Positions 24,300 through 31,567 of a DNA stretch of 49,319 nt are shown one piece after another. The position numbers and the translations under genes were made by a program. Within the stretch, counting starts at the first letter, position 1; each line of letters opens with the position of its first letter. This DNA comes from UBA12158 sp035562735 (GTDB taxonomy: Bacteria > Patescibacteriota > Microgenomatia > UBA12405): positions 1-49,319 of the forward strand of contig DATMWB010000025.1 of NCBI GenBank assembly GCA_035562735.1. The letters run 5' to 3'. Below the pieces are notes generated by a model that was given only the letters and a program-made list of their open reading frames with translations, made no database searches and had not been told where the DNA came from.

Positions 24300-24722
24300 C
24301 TATTTTGCCCCTCGCACAGTTTCACCTGAAATCCATTCAAAAAATTCTTGGAGATACCCAAAAAGAGTACCCAAGATCCAACAGACCCAGGCGAAAGCAA
24401 CTCCCAAGTTGAACAGCACTGACGGCAAAGCCGCTATCGCCATCCAAAGCGGGGTAGCTTGTGACAAAGAAAGTCGTGTTTCAGAACTGAAAGCCCAATA
24501 CAACAAACCTCCAACTCCTAGAACTAACCCAAAGGCAAGCTCAACGATTTCCCTTGTTCTCCCTTTTGGAGACTCTTCTCGACTGGAAAAGATCACAAAA
24601 CTTAACAACATCGGAACAAGCAATCCCAAGATTGTCAACCAAATTGGCCAGCCAAAAATCGCTGAAACCACGACAAAAATCATTGACACCAGACCCTGCA
24701 TTGTGCTCAGAAACCTATTCAT
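24300..24722 (-). CDS. Multi-pass membrane protein, unknown
   Basis: 140 aa with four hydrophobic helices: residues 10-48 (two segments), 59-79 and 92-127. Trp/Phe-rich C-terminus (YLQEFFEWISGE). Preceded by a clear AAGGAG, unlike most genes here. Same transcript as the 51-aa gene upstream, with a boxA-like leader. No family recognised. Confidence 0.6.
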   Translation of the reverse strand: MNRFLSTMQGLVSMIFVVVSAIFGWPIWLTILGLLVPMLLSFVIFSSREESPKGRTREIVELAFGLVLGVGGLLYWAFSSETRLSLSQATPLWMAIAALPSVLFNLGVAFAWVCWILGTLFGYLQEFFEWISGETVRGAK

Positions 24723-24747
24723 GATACCTAATCTCCTTATGGGTTTT

Positions 24748-24903
24748 TTAGTTTCGATTTTTTGCTCTTACGACAAATCCAGTTCCAATTACGGCTAGTA
24801 ACAAAATACCTAGGCCGTTTAGATGACTTTTTTCTGGCAGTTGTGCCAAAAGAAAAATCACGACAAGGATTACTACTAACACTATTGTGGCCTTTACTGC
24901 CAT
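24748..24903 (-). CDS. 51-aa membrane peptide
   Basis: Two hydrophobic stretches, ATIVLVVILVVIFLLAQLP and LGILLLAVIGTGFVV, joined by a short polar turn, with a basic tail (RAKNRN). AAAGGAG lies 6 nt before the ATG. It is the first gene after a structured leader with a boxA-like element and precedes the 140-aa membrane protein gene by 25 bp. Function unknown. Confidence 0.65.
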   Translation of the reverse strand: MAVKATIVLVVILVVIFLLAQLPEKSHLNGLGILLLAVIGTGFVVRAKNRN

Positions 24904-24917
24904 TCTTCTCCTTTCTT

Positions 24918-25087
24918 AAATTTTTAGATCCACAGCAAGGGACAACTATCCTCTCCTGAGGACCTAAAAATTTTCTTCGGCTTGTTAAAGAGCAAAGATA
25001 AATTTCTAGAAAAACGCTGTGTCTTTTTTGAAAAATATCCTATTCAAAGTACCCATAAACTATACCACAAAACATCATTAAAATCAA
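24918..25087 (-). promoter_or_regulatory. Promoter and boxA-containing leader of the 24903-24300 unit
   Basis: Minus-strand order: TTGATT (25082-25087), 17-bp spacer ending TTGTGG, TATAGT (25059-25064); then TGCTCTTTAACA at 24983-24994, identical to the boxA of bacterial rRNA leaders; then a 10-bp stem AAATTTTTAG/CTAAAAATTT (24918-24973) just before the Shine-Dalgarno. The leader is about 150 nt. boxA recruits NusB/NusE antitermination complexes in known cases; its action here is inference. Confidence 0.6.
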
Positions 25088-25107
25088 CTATATAATAATA
25101 TTATAAG

Positions 25108-25602
25108 TCAGTCTTCTTCCCACCAATATTTTTTACCTTTTCTTTCAGTCGTCACATCTTTCTTCTTATTTATCCCATCAACAATTTCAATTCCCTTTGG
25201 CCTATGATCCTCACACACAACTGAAAAAGGTCTTTCGTCCATGCTTTCACTCTCTTCTATGTTATATTCAACTCTAAAACAAGCTTTCTTTACTGGAAGT
25301 CCTGATTTTATTATTGAATTGTCCTCACAAATTTCACAAGCCACATTCTTTTCAGTTGCTTCTACATTCGGATTTGAAAACTGAATCACTCTTTTTACAT
25401 TTTTCTGCGGGTCAAACACTCTTTCAACTTCATAGCCCAAAGCCAACCAATTACTAATACCTGCGCTCGGAAAAACTTCATAACTTAATGTCCTATCACC
25501 ACCCACTTGACCAACCATAAATGACCTCACCCCCTTATAATTCCAATTTCTTCTTAATTCTTGACCACCTGAAGTTAATAGAACTTCATTACTCCTTGGC
25601 AT
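25108..25602 (-). CDS. Hypothetical soluble protein with CxxC
   Basis: 164 aa, no membrane segment. NVACEICEDNS (CxxC), a further Cys in KKACFRVEYN and VVCEDHRPKG could form one zinc site. Trp/Lys/Glu-rich end (KYWWEED). I recognise no family. The 66-aa gene upstream (14-bp gap) is probably in the same unit. Confidence 0.55.
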   Translation of the reverse strand: MPRSNEVLLTSGGQELRRNWNYKGVRSFMVGQVGGDRTLSYEVFPSAGISNWLALGYEVERVFDPQKNVKRVIQFSNPNVEATEKNVACEICEDNSIIKSGLPVKKACFRVEYNIEESESMDERPFSVVCEDHRPKGIEIVDGINKKKDVTTERKGKKYWWEED

Positions 25603-25616
25603 ACAATATTTTACTA

Positions 25617-25817
25617 TTATTTTTTTGCCCAGTCATCAGCCCCTATCGGAGCAGGACCACGAGGGGCCTTTCTTCTTGCCAATTCATTTAGCTCCTGTCT
25701 AGTCATTCCAGTTGGAATACTTTTCTTTTTCTTTCCCTTCTCATTAATAAAGCTATTTTCATCAGGTGGTGTCTCTTTTATCTCAAAAAGTGGTGGTTGT
25801 AGTTTTTCGTCTCCCAT
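25617..25817 (-). CDS. Small basic/acidic hypothetical protein
   Basis: 66 aa, MGDEKLQPPLFEIKET to GADDWAKK, low-complexity and probably disordered, with a KGKKKKS patch and TRQELNELARRKAP. The frame is open to 25892, but the extension translates an A/T-rich tract into a Phe/Cys string, so the start is the ATG at 25817. Function unknown. Confidence 0.5.
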   Translation of the reverse strand: MGDEKLQPPLFEIKETPPDENSFINEKGKKKKSIPTGMTRQELNELARRKAPRGPAPIGADDWAKK

Positions 25818-25903
25818 ATTTATTTTAATAAAATTTTTTACTAAAAAAAACAACAACCCGCAAAATACAAAACAACAAAAACAAAAAAACAACTACCAAT
25901 AAG

Positions 25904-25934
25904 GGTGGTGGCCCATAAAAAAGCGGCCACCACC
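25904..25934 (-). terminator. Strong hairpin terminator
   Basis: GGTGGTGGCC and GGCCACCACC form a perfect 10-bp GC-rich stem with an 11-nt loop, 16 bp after the stop of the 31-aa gene. A T-rich tract follows about 13 nt downstream on the minus strand. Confidence 0.7.
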
Positions 25935-25949
25935 AAAATTGTTTAAAGA

Positions 25950-26045
25950 TTACTTTGTCACCCAGCGGGAGCGTTTTTTCAATATTCGTTCCGCCTTCTT
26001 CTTGTCCTTTCTAGCCTTTCTTTGTTCTTTGCTCTTAGCCGCCAT
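25950..26045 (-). CDS. 31-aa highly basic peptide
   Basis: AKSKEQRKARKDKKKAERIL, then KKRSRWVTK: nearly half Lys/Arg, one predicted helix, likely nucleic-acid binding. GGAGG is placed 6 nt before the ATG at 26045. It overlaps the end of the upstream 50-aa frame by 11 bp and is followed by a strong terminator, which argues that it is a real gene despite its size. Confidence 0.55.
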   Translation of the reverse strand: MAAKSKEQRKARKDKKKAERILKKRSRWVTK

Positions 26046-26187
26046 TTTCATCCTCCGATGATGGATCTTCTGCTAACGCTTCAGCACATTTTTGAAGGAA
26101 CTCGCAATCTCTGCAAGATCCTTTCTCCTTTTGCCCAGTTGGGCATTCTCTTGGGGAACCCGGAGTAAACAAAACATTAACCAGCAA
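26035..26187 (-). CDS. 50-aa Cys-rich peptide with TTG start
   Basis: The frame has RECPTGQKEKGSCRDCEFLQ, then KCAEALAED: four Cys that could bind a metal or Fe-S cluster. No ATG exists in frame; a TTG at 26187 lies 8 nt after GAGGAGG. A competing ATG in another frame gives only five codons, which could act as a leader peptide. Second unit with a boxA-like leader. Confidence 0.5.
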   Translation of the reverse strand: MLVNVLFTPGSPRECPTGQKEKGSCRDCEFLQKCAEALAEDPSSEDENGG

Positions 26188-26242
26188 TGCGCATACCTCC
26201 TCAACAGTGAAAGATTTAGAATTTATTCCATAAAATCAGAAT

Positions 26243-26317
26243 AGATTCCAAAAAAAGCACGACTTTCATGCCCTTATTGGAATCTACTCCATGTATTTTG
26301 CAGGTTGTTAAAGAACT
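26243..26317 (-). promoter_or_regulatory. Leader with boxA-like site and embedded terminator-type hairpin
   Basis: Minus-strand order: AGTTCTTTAACA (26306-26317; 10 of 12 match boxA TGCTCTTTAACA); AGATTCCAA (26277-26285); hairpin GCATGA-AAG-TCGTGC (26257-26271) followed by seven T (26250-26256); TTGGAATCT (26243-26251). The outer 9-bp pair competes with the U-tract of the inner hairpin, the layout of an attenuator. It precedes the small genes at 26187 and 26045. Confidence 0.55.
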
Positions 26318-26377
26318 CCCTACACTCCGCCCTCGAAACTGCATTTAGTTTCAAAGCAGTTTTGTAAGATACTTCGC

Positions 26378-26405
26378 ATTTTACCACAATATCTTATAAT
26401 ATCAA
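26378..26405 (-). promoter_or_regulatory. Promoter TTGATA-N16-TAAAAT (extended -10)
   Basis: Minus strand: TTGATA (26400-26405), spacer ending TTGTGG, TAAAAT (26378-26383). The TTGTGG just before the -10 is shared with the promoter at 25059-25087. A hairpin (AAACTGC with GCAGTTT) lies between it and the boxA-like site. Confidence 0.6.
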
Positions 26406-26559
26406 GGGGGTAAATACGCATTCACTGCATACGATTTTTACCCATTAATACTATTTCTCTATTACCTTCAAGATATTTTTACTAATTTAATCGATTTTAA
26501 TTCATTATTCTTCTGCTAACAAATCAAAAAATAGAGAGATTTTTACCAAACTTTTGCTA

Positions 26560-26565
26560 TATAAT
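26560..26565 (+). promoter_or_regulatory. -10 box TATAAT 6 nt before an ATG
   Basis: A perfect TATAAT ends 6 nt before the ATG at 26572, so transcription should begin at or next to the start codon. This argues against the upstream TTG frame start at 26554. No good -35 seen. Confidence 0.5.
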
Positions 26566-26571
26566 ATCTCT

Positions 26572-28788
26572 ATGCCCGAAACCGAATCTCCTTGGAAAAT
26601 TCTTGAAATCCGTCTACCCCAAGAAAATGAATTTACCCCCGAATCCATGTCTTCCCTTCTCAGCAACTTTGTCCAAATGAGTCATCAAGGTTTTTTTAGT
26701 CGTCTTTTAGGTAAAAAATCCACTATTACTTCCCTCGAAATTTGTCTTTATAAAGGTCAAATTCATTTTTTTGTCGCTATCCCCTCAGACAACTTCGAAT
26801 TTTTCCGAGCCCAAATTCTCGCCCAATACCCCACCGCCATCACCAAGGAATCCAAAGATTATTTAGACGTCATTGTGAGCGAAGCGAAGCAATCCCAAGA
26901 CGGGATTGCCACATCGCCTTCAACTCCTCGCAATGACATTGTCATGAGTCAGCTAACCCTAGCCCGTCCCTATACCTATCCCCTAAAAACCAACCGCGAC
27001 TTCCGCGACACCGACCCTTTAGCTTCAGTTTTATCCCCGCTAGCCCGTTCCAATTCCGATTCTGATTTTTTTCTCTATCAAATTCTTCTCTCCTCCCCAC
27101 CTAAAAATTGGCAATCAGGAATTGTTTCCATTATCCAAAACGGAATAATCGTTGACAAGGAAAAAGGCTTTCGCCAAGCTCACCCCGACAAAGCTGTCTT
27201 TGAAACCAAAATCCAGTATCCTGGCCTCACCACCCAAATAAATTTACTCAGCAACAACCCCACACTTTTAAGTTCCATCTCTTCTTCTTTTGGTATATAC
27301 ACCTCCCCTCGCGGTAACTTTGTAAAACCCTCATCTCCCTCATTTTTTTTCAAAAATAACCTTAAAAAATCTATTTTTTCCCGTTCTTTTTTATCCGGTC
27401 TTTCCAATCAAATTTTAAATGTTGAGGAACTAGCCGCTCTCTGGCACTTCCCCACTTCTTTGACAAAACTTCCAAATATTGCTTGGGGTAAAAATCTCTT
27501 TGCCGACCCTCCTGAAAATCTCCCAGTTGCCAATGGTTTAAGTGACGAAGATAAAGATAAAATAACTTTTTTTGGCAAGACTGAATTTCACAACCAAGAT
27601 GCTATTTTTGGTATCAAACAAGGTGAGGACCGTCGTCGTCATACATACATCATTGGAAAATCCGGTACAGGTAAAACCACCCTTATAGCCAATATGGCTA
27701 TTGATGATATTAGAAAAGGTCGTGGTGTGGCCGTTATTGACCCCCACGGAGACCTCTGTAACACTATTCTTGACTATATCCCCGCCTCACGTATCAATGA
27801 TTGCTGTTACTTCAATCCTGCCGACCCCGAATATGTCTATCCTCTTAACGTGCTTGAAGCTGAAAATGACTCTCAAAAAGAATTAGTTGCCAGTGGAGTA
27901 ATATCAATCTTTAAAAAACTTTATGGAAACGTATCCTGGGGCCCTCGTCTTGAACATATCCTCAGAAACGCAGTTTTAACCCTAGTAAATACCCCCGGCT
28001 CTGATTTAACCCACATCGTCGAGATCCTGACCAACAAAGACTATCGCGACAAAACTGTTGCTGGATTAAAAAACCAAACTTTGATAAATTTCTGGAAAAA
28101 TGAATTCGGTCGTATGGACGACAAATTTCAACAAGAAGCCATTGCCCCAATCCTAAACAAAGTCGGTCAATTTTTAGCCTCAACCAATATCAGAAACACC
28201 ATTGCCCATTCCAAATCAAAAATCCGTATCGAAGAGATTATGAATCAAAAGAAAATCCTCATCGCCGATCTCAGTACCGGAAAGCTTGGAGAAGACAATT
28301 CTGCTCTACTTGGCGCCATGTTAATCACCCAAATCCAGCTTTCAGCAATGAATCGAGTCTTTCAGGGTGAGTCAGAGCGTTCTGACTTTTATCTCTATGT
28401 TGATGAATTTCAAAACTTTGCTACCGAAGCCTTTATAAAAATTCTTTCAGAAGCCCGTAAATTTAGATTAAACTTAATTGTTGCCAACCAATATATGGCC
28501 CAATTAGACAGAACCATCCAAGATGCCCTCTTTGGTAACGTCGGTTCTCTCATCTCTTTTGTGGTTGGCAATCAGGACGCCTATCTTCTTAGTAAAGAAT
28601 TTGGTCCCAAATTTCCCCCAGAAGATTTAGTTAAAATTGGCAAATATCAAGTAATTTGTAAACTAAGCATTGACTCTGAAACCCAAAATCCTTTCTATGC
28701 AGCCACTCTTCCACCACTATCCTGTAAGAATCAGGGAAAAGATAAGCTAATTCGCATTTCTCAAGAGCGTTGGGGTAAAAAGAAGTAA
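26572..28788 (+). CDS. TraD/VirD4-like conjugative DNA-transfer ATPase (HerA/FtsK superfamily)
   Basis: 738 aa. Walker A is IIGKSGTGKTT near residue 362, followed by VAVIDPHGDL, and Walker B is YLYVDEFQNF near 609; the intervening LAALWHFPTSL and later SEARKFRLNLIVANQYM are typical of the type IV secretion coupling-ATPase family with a TraM-recognition C-terminus. No N-terminal membrane helices are visible, so it could be a soluble HerA-like DNA pump. Residues 100-122 come from a palindromic repeat inserted in frame. No relaxase or other transfer gene is in the window. Confidence 0.82.
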   Translation: MPETESPWKILEIRLPQENEFTPESMSSLLSNFVQMSHQGFFSRLLGKKSTITSLEICLYKGQIHFFVAIPSDNFEFFRAQILAQYPTAITKESKDYLDVIVSEAKQSQDGIATSPSTPRNDIVMSQLTLARPYTYPLKTNRDFRDTDPLASVLSPLARSNSDSDFFLYQILLSSPPKNWQSGIVSIIQNGIIVDKEKGFRQAHPDKAVFETKIQYPGLTTQINLLSNNPTLLSSISSSFGIYTSPRGNFVKPSSPSFFFKNNLKKSIFSRSFLSGLSNQILNVEELAALWHFPTSLTKLPNIAWGKNLFADPPENLPVANGLSDEDKDKITFFGKTEFHNQDAIFGIKQGEDRRRHTYIIGKSGTGKTTLIANMAIDDIRKGRGVAVIDPHGDLCNTILDYIPASRINDCCYFNPADPEYVYPLNVLEAENDSQKELVASGVISIFKKLYGNVSWGPRLEHILRNAVLTLVNTPGSDLTHIVEILTNKDYRDKTVAGLKNQTLINFWKNEFGRMDDKFQQEAIAPILNKVGQFLASTNIRNTIAHSKSKIRIEEIMNQKKILIADLSTGKLGEDNSALLGAMLITQIQLSAMNRVFQGESERSDFYLYVDEFQNFATEAFIKILSEARKFRLNLIVANQYMAQLDRTIQDALFGNVGSLISFVVGNQDAYLLSKEFGPKFPPEDLVKIGKYQVICKLSIDSETQNPFYAATLPPLSCKNQGKDKLIRISQERWGKKK
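26869..26937 (+). repeat. 69-bp palindromic repeat inserted in frame
   Basis: It begins GTCATTG and ends CAATGAC, with an inner perfect stem GCAATCCC/GGGATTGC, and translates as VIVSEAKQSQDGIATS and onward. The sequence type (..GAGCGAAGCGAAGCAATC.. and ..CTCCTCGCAATGAC) is a dispersed repeat seen in many bacteria. Its length is 23 codons and there is no stop, so the gene stays open. Confidence 0.75.
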
Positions 28789-28801
28789 ACTAAATTTATT
28801 A

Positions 28802-28829
28802 TTGACGTCCTATATTTTTGTGATATAAT
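28802..28829 (+). promoter_or_regulatory. Promoter TTGACG-N16-TATAAT with TG extension
   Basis: TTGACG (28802-28807) and TGATATAAT (28821-28829). The ATG at 28837 is 7 nt beyond, so the transcript is probably leaderless. Confidence 0.75.
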
Positions 28830-28836
28830 CACCCAA

Positions 28837-29127
28837 ATGATAAAAGTGGACTTGGGTAAAAAATTACCTATCGAAATAGTTGAAAAAGTAAAAGGCGTCA
28901 TGAAATCGGTCGTTGAAAACGGCCGTATTACCGATCTAGAGAATTTTATTGGTAGCTTAGACCCAAAAACTGACGAATTATTAAGCACTCCCCTAAGAGA
29001 TCAGGGCTTTACCGCAGATGATTTTGGTGTTAGTCCAGATTCATGGGGGGAAATAGCCGGCTCATCTCCTTTATCAATCGCTAGATCAAACGCAGAAATT
29101 GAAAAAAGACTAGCTTCAAAACAATAA
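28837..29127 (+). CDS. Small soluble protein, unknown
   Basis: 96 aa with no membrane segment. The N-terminal half is helical (IEIVEKVKGVMKSVVENGRI), and the middle LRDQGFTADDFGVSPDSWGE is acidic. I recognise no family. Strong extended -10 promoter immediately upstream; the next small gene follows after 2 bp, so the two form an operon. Confidence 0.6.
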   Translation: MIKVDLGKKLPIEIVEKVKGVMKSVVENGRITDLENFIGSLDPKTDELLSTPLRDQGFTADDFGVSPDSWGEIAGSSPLSIARSNAEIEKRLASKQ

Positions 29128-29129
29128 AA

Positions 29130-29483
29130 ATGGAAAGAAAAGATTTTTTACCAAGTGGCCTGGAACCAAAATCAAGAGCTGATATTGAACAAATCAGAAG
29201 CCTTCTTTTTGACCCCACCCTCTCTTCAACCTCTGAAAGAATTGTAAATGCTCAAATCAACCCAGGGAATCCAAATGATTGTTGGACCTTAACAAGTTTT
29301 GAGGATACCGTTGTTGAATCTGAAAGTAAAAGTATTTATAGCAGCACTGATATACCTGTTCAGCCTTGTCGATTTTGCCGAGTAAATTTTGTCTGCTACC
29401 CAAAAACTTTTCAAAAACCAATTTCTCCTGATACAGACATAATCGAAGCTCTAAACACCATTGAAAACCAAAGAAGAAATTAA
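29130..29483 (+). CDS. Small Cys-containing protein, unknown
   Basis: 117 aa. VQPCRFCRVNFVCYP gives three closely spaced Cys (C-x2-C-x6-C) that may form a metal site with NDCWTL. Otherwise polar, with no membrane helix. Convergent 4-bp overlap with the methyltransferase-like gene. Confidence 0.55.
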   Translation: MERKDFLPSGLEPKSRADIEQIRSLLFDPTLSSTSERIVNAQINPGNPNDCWTLTSFEDTVVESESKSIYSSTDIPVQPCRFCRVNFVCYPKTFQKPISPDTDIIEALNTIENQRRN

Positions 29484-30118
29484 CTTCTTTTTTCTGAAGA
29501 AAGTACGATCGCCCTTCCGCCCAAATCCCCAGAAGAATTTAAGTTACATCCTCTATCAACTCCCAAATCTTCCAATAGTCCCGAAATACTTCCCGACATT
29601 ACTTCTCTATCTACTCGTCTTCTTCCCATCTCCAGTAAATCATTTCTAACCTTTCTTTCAAAGCCTCTTACTCCAGATCCTGATGTTGCCTCCCTTGTTC
29701 TCATGTCTAAAGCAAAAACAACTACTCCCGCATCTCTAATATATCCCTCATAATCCCATAACATATTTTTTTCCTCAACATCTATTGGGTTTGGGGCAAT
29801 ACTCAAAAATAAATCTGGCTTAAATTCCGGTAGCTGCCATACGTCACTAACCACTGCCACCCTTGCTCCAAGTTCGGCTTTATTTGTAGAAAAACTCATT
29901 TCTCCCTCAAAATATGGTTCTACCCCAATATATAAATCATCCTTTTTTAAAGCCACTCCTCCCGTTCTCCCCGGTCCTATCTCCATAATTACCTTTCCTC
30001 CTCTTTCCCTTGCTTCTCTTATTTCTCTACTCAAAACATCTTTTCCAACGTCATACATTAAACTTCTTTCCCTTCCCGATGTAACTTCATCATTTTTGAT
30101 AAATTTGTCAACAAACAT
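29480..30118 (-). CDS. Putative SAM-methyltransferase-like protein
   Basis: 212 aa. VIMEIGPGRTGGVALKK (residues about 43-59) resembles a glycine-rich SAM-binding motif I; YIGVEPYFEG has the acidic residue after strand 2, and PDLFLSIAPNPID would be the motif IV region. The rest is divergent and rich in Arg/Glu. Coupled with the upstream gene through a shared 1-bp junction at 30118. Confidence in the fold is moderate; the substrate is unknown. Confidence 0.5.
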   Translation of the reverse strand: MFVDKFIKNDEVTSGRERSLMYDVGKDVLSREIREARERGGKVIMEIGPGRTGGVALKKDDLYIGVEPYFEGEMSFSTNKAELGARVAVVSDVWQLPEFKPDLFLSIAPNPIDVEEKNMLWDYEGYIRDAGVVVFALDMRTREATSGSGVRGFERKVRNDLLEMGRRRVDREVMSGSISGLLEDLGVDRGCNLNSSGDLGGRAIVLSSEKRS

Positions 30119-30762
30119 TATTTTCCCTCCATAACTTCTCTTCTAATAAGGGCACCTTCACTCATCTTTTCATATAATTCAGGATTATTTTGAAAAACAC
30201 CCTCTCTATTCATCATTTCTATCATCTGTTTTGATCCCAAGCTTATTGCCACCCAAGAGTCAACCTGAACTTTTGGGTCAAAAAATTCCTGCTTCAAACT
30301 TGGTATATTTAAAGCATCCGAACTTGCCATCAACACCCCATCTCCCTTTGCCCTCATATTGTCAATCAATGTCTCAGTTAATTCCCAATCAACTTTTCCT
30401 TCATGAACATACATAAAAGCATTTAACCAACTAGCCATCACCAACCTTCCCGCACTAACCATGTTCCTATCAACTTGAGATTTAATTCTGTCTAAGCTCA
30501 AAACTTCTTCTTTTTCACGCTTATACAAAAAATTGTAACAATCAGCCAATCGTCCATCATCATAGGGATTAAATTCTCCACTTGTACTATTCCCATATCT
30601 CGTTGCTAAAAAATCGTAGTCCTTTCCCCCCCTTTTTACTATTTCGTTTGCAGAAAAACCAATAAAAGGCTTCTCAATTACCCTATCAAGTAGTGTCATA
30701 GCCCATGATATCAAATTTATATTCAAATGTTGATTTAGCTTCAATTTGCCTATTGACAACAT
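30118..30762 (-). CDS. Hypothetical protein paired with the methyltransferase-like gene
   Basis: 214 aa, helical, no membrane segment or clear motif. It includes DYDFLATRYGNSTSGEFNPY and LKQEFFDPKVQVDSWVAISL. The first ATG (30762) overlaps a TATAAT; a later ATG at 30699 (MTLLDRV) may be the real start. It ends where the next gene begins, so it is translationally coupled to it. Confidence 0.5.
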   Translation of the reverse strand: MLSIGKLKLNQHLNINLISWAMTLLDRVIEKPFIGFSANEIVKRGGKDYDFLATRYGNSTSGEFNPYDDGRLADCYNFLYKREKEEVLSLDRIKSQVDRNMVSAGRLVMASWLNAFMYVHEGKVDWELTETLIDNMRAKGDGVLMASSDALNIPSLKQEFFDPKVQVDSWVAISLGSKQMIEMMNREGVFQNNPELYEKMSEGALIRREVMEGK

Positions 30763-30813
30763 TATAAGACAGTCCTATATTTATATTAATTAAACATTAT
30801 TTTATAAAAAAAT

Positions 30814-30981
30814 ATGTCACCAGAAAATATAGGATATAATCCAAATACAATCGCAAGAATGCCAGAAGTTAGGTCAAATATTATCGAAGCTAAATTCGCT
30901 CCCCGACTAAATACAGCTGATAGGCGCTTAGCTTCACTTACTGATAGTCAGTTAGAATTCTTTGCTCAAGTATTGAGTTAA
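30814..30981 (+). CDS. Small ORF 1 of a four-gene tiny cluster
   Basis: 55 aa, MSPENIGYNPNTIARM, then TADRRLASLTDSQLEFFAQV. Soluble, probably a helix pair. TTTATA-like sequence lies 7 nt upstream and there is no Shine-Dalgarno. Unknown. Confidence 0.45.
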   Translation: MSPENIGYNPNTIARMPEVRSNIIEAKFAPRLNTADRRLASLTDSQLEFFAQVLS

Positions 30982-31009
30982 TTACATTATCATTTAACCT
31001 ATAAAATAT

Positions 31010-31150
31010 ATGGATCAAATAAGCTCCCCCTCTCCGCTTACAAGCACTGCTCTTTTGGAACCAACCATAAAGACAGTTCCCAGGCTCTCGTTTATGGAAG
31101 CTGCCAAGTTAAGAGCCGAAAAATTGCATGTTGCCAATAACCTTAGTTAA
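31010..31150 (+). CDS. Small ORF 2 of a tiny cluster
   Basis: 46 aa, MDQISSPSPLTSTALLEPT, then RLSFMEAAKLRAEKLHVA. Polar, Ser/Pro-rich start and an amphipathic helix. TATAAA lies 4 nt before the ATG. Unknown. Confidence 0.4.
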   Translation: MDQISSPSPLTSTALLEPTIKTVPRLSFMEAAKLRAEKLHVANNLS

Positions 31151-31184
31151 TAACTATCAAAAGCCTATTTATTTACATAAATCT

Positions 31185-31298
31185 ATGTCAGAACAACAAC
31201 CACAATTCTTTTTTAAAGAAACCCCAAAGGGTAGAATCAACCTTGAAACCCAATCAATACTTGCCTCTTCTATAGCCGAACCAATTCAGGTTCGTTAA
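31185..31298 (+). CDS. Small ORF 3 of a tiny cluster
   Basis: 37 aa, MSEQQPQFFFKETPKGRIN to AEPIQVR. Too short to classify. TACATA lies 5 nt before the ATG. The consistent spacing with its neighbours is the main support. Confidence 0.35.
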   Translation: MSEQQPQFFFKETPKGRINLETQSILASSIAEPIQVR

Positions 31299-31306
31299 AA
31301 TAAATT

Positions 31307-31567
31307 ATGCCCAACATTACTCCTGAAGCCATTCTCAAGCGAAAAGCCGAAAGAGAAGCTCGCTTCCCAGGAACCGGAAAAGCAATGGAATCGGATAGTC
31401 CTAAAAAAAGGTTAGAAAATCTAGAAAATCATCTTTTTGGACCTGATTATCGACCTCTTCGAGAACATGAATCACTAGTTTTGGATTCTGAACCTGCCAT
31501 GATAAAACCAACATCTCGTGCCAAAAAAAGAGGTGGACGTTTCCATTCCCAACCACCCCGACTTTAA
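31307..31567 (+). CDS. Small basic protein, unknown
   Basis: 86 aa, very polar: KRKAEREARFPGTGKAMESD, then RLENLENHLFGPDYRPL and a basic end (SRAKKRGGRFHS). Possibly nucleic-acid binding. 8 bp after the previous small frame; TAAAAT lies 5 nt before the ATG. Its end overlaps topA by 4 bp, tail to tail. Confidence 0.5.
   Translation: MPNITPEAILKRKAEREARFPGTGKAMESDSPKKRLENLENHLFGPDYRPLREHESLVLDSEPAMIKPTSRAKKRGGRFHSQPPRL

Noticed and set aside
25818..25892. Upstream extension of the 66-aa gene
   Set aside because: It is a Phe/Cys string translated from an A/T-rich tract; no start signal.
31019..31035. A further copy of the tRNA-Asn 3' end (GCTCCCCCTCT)
   Set aside because: Only 11 bases match and it lies inside a small frame; likely chance.
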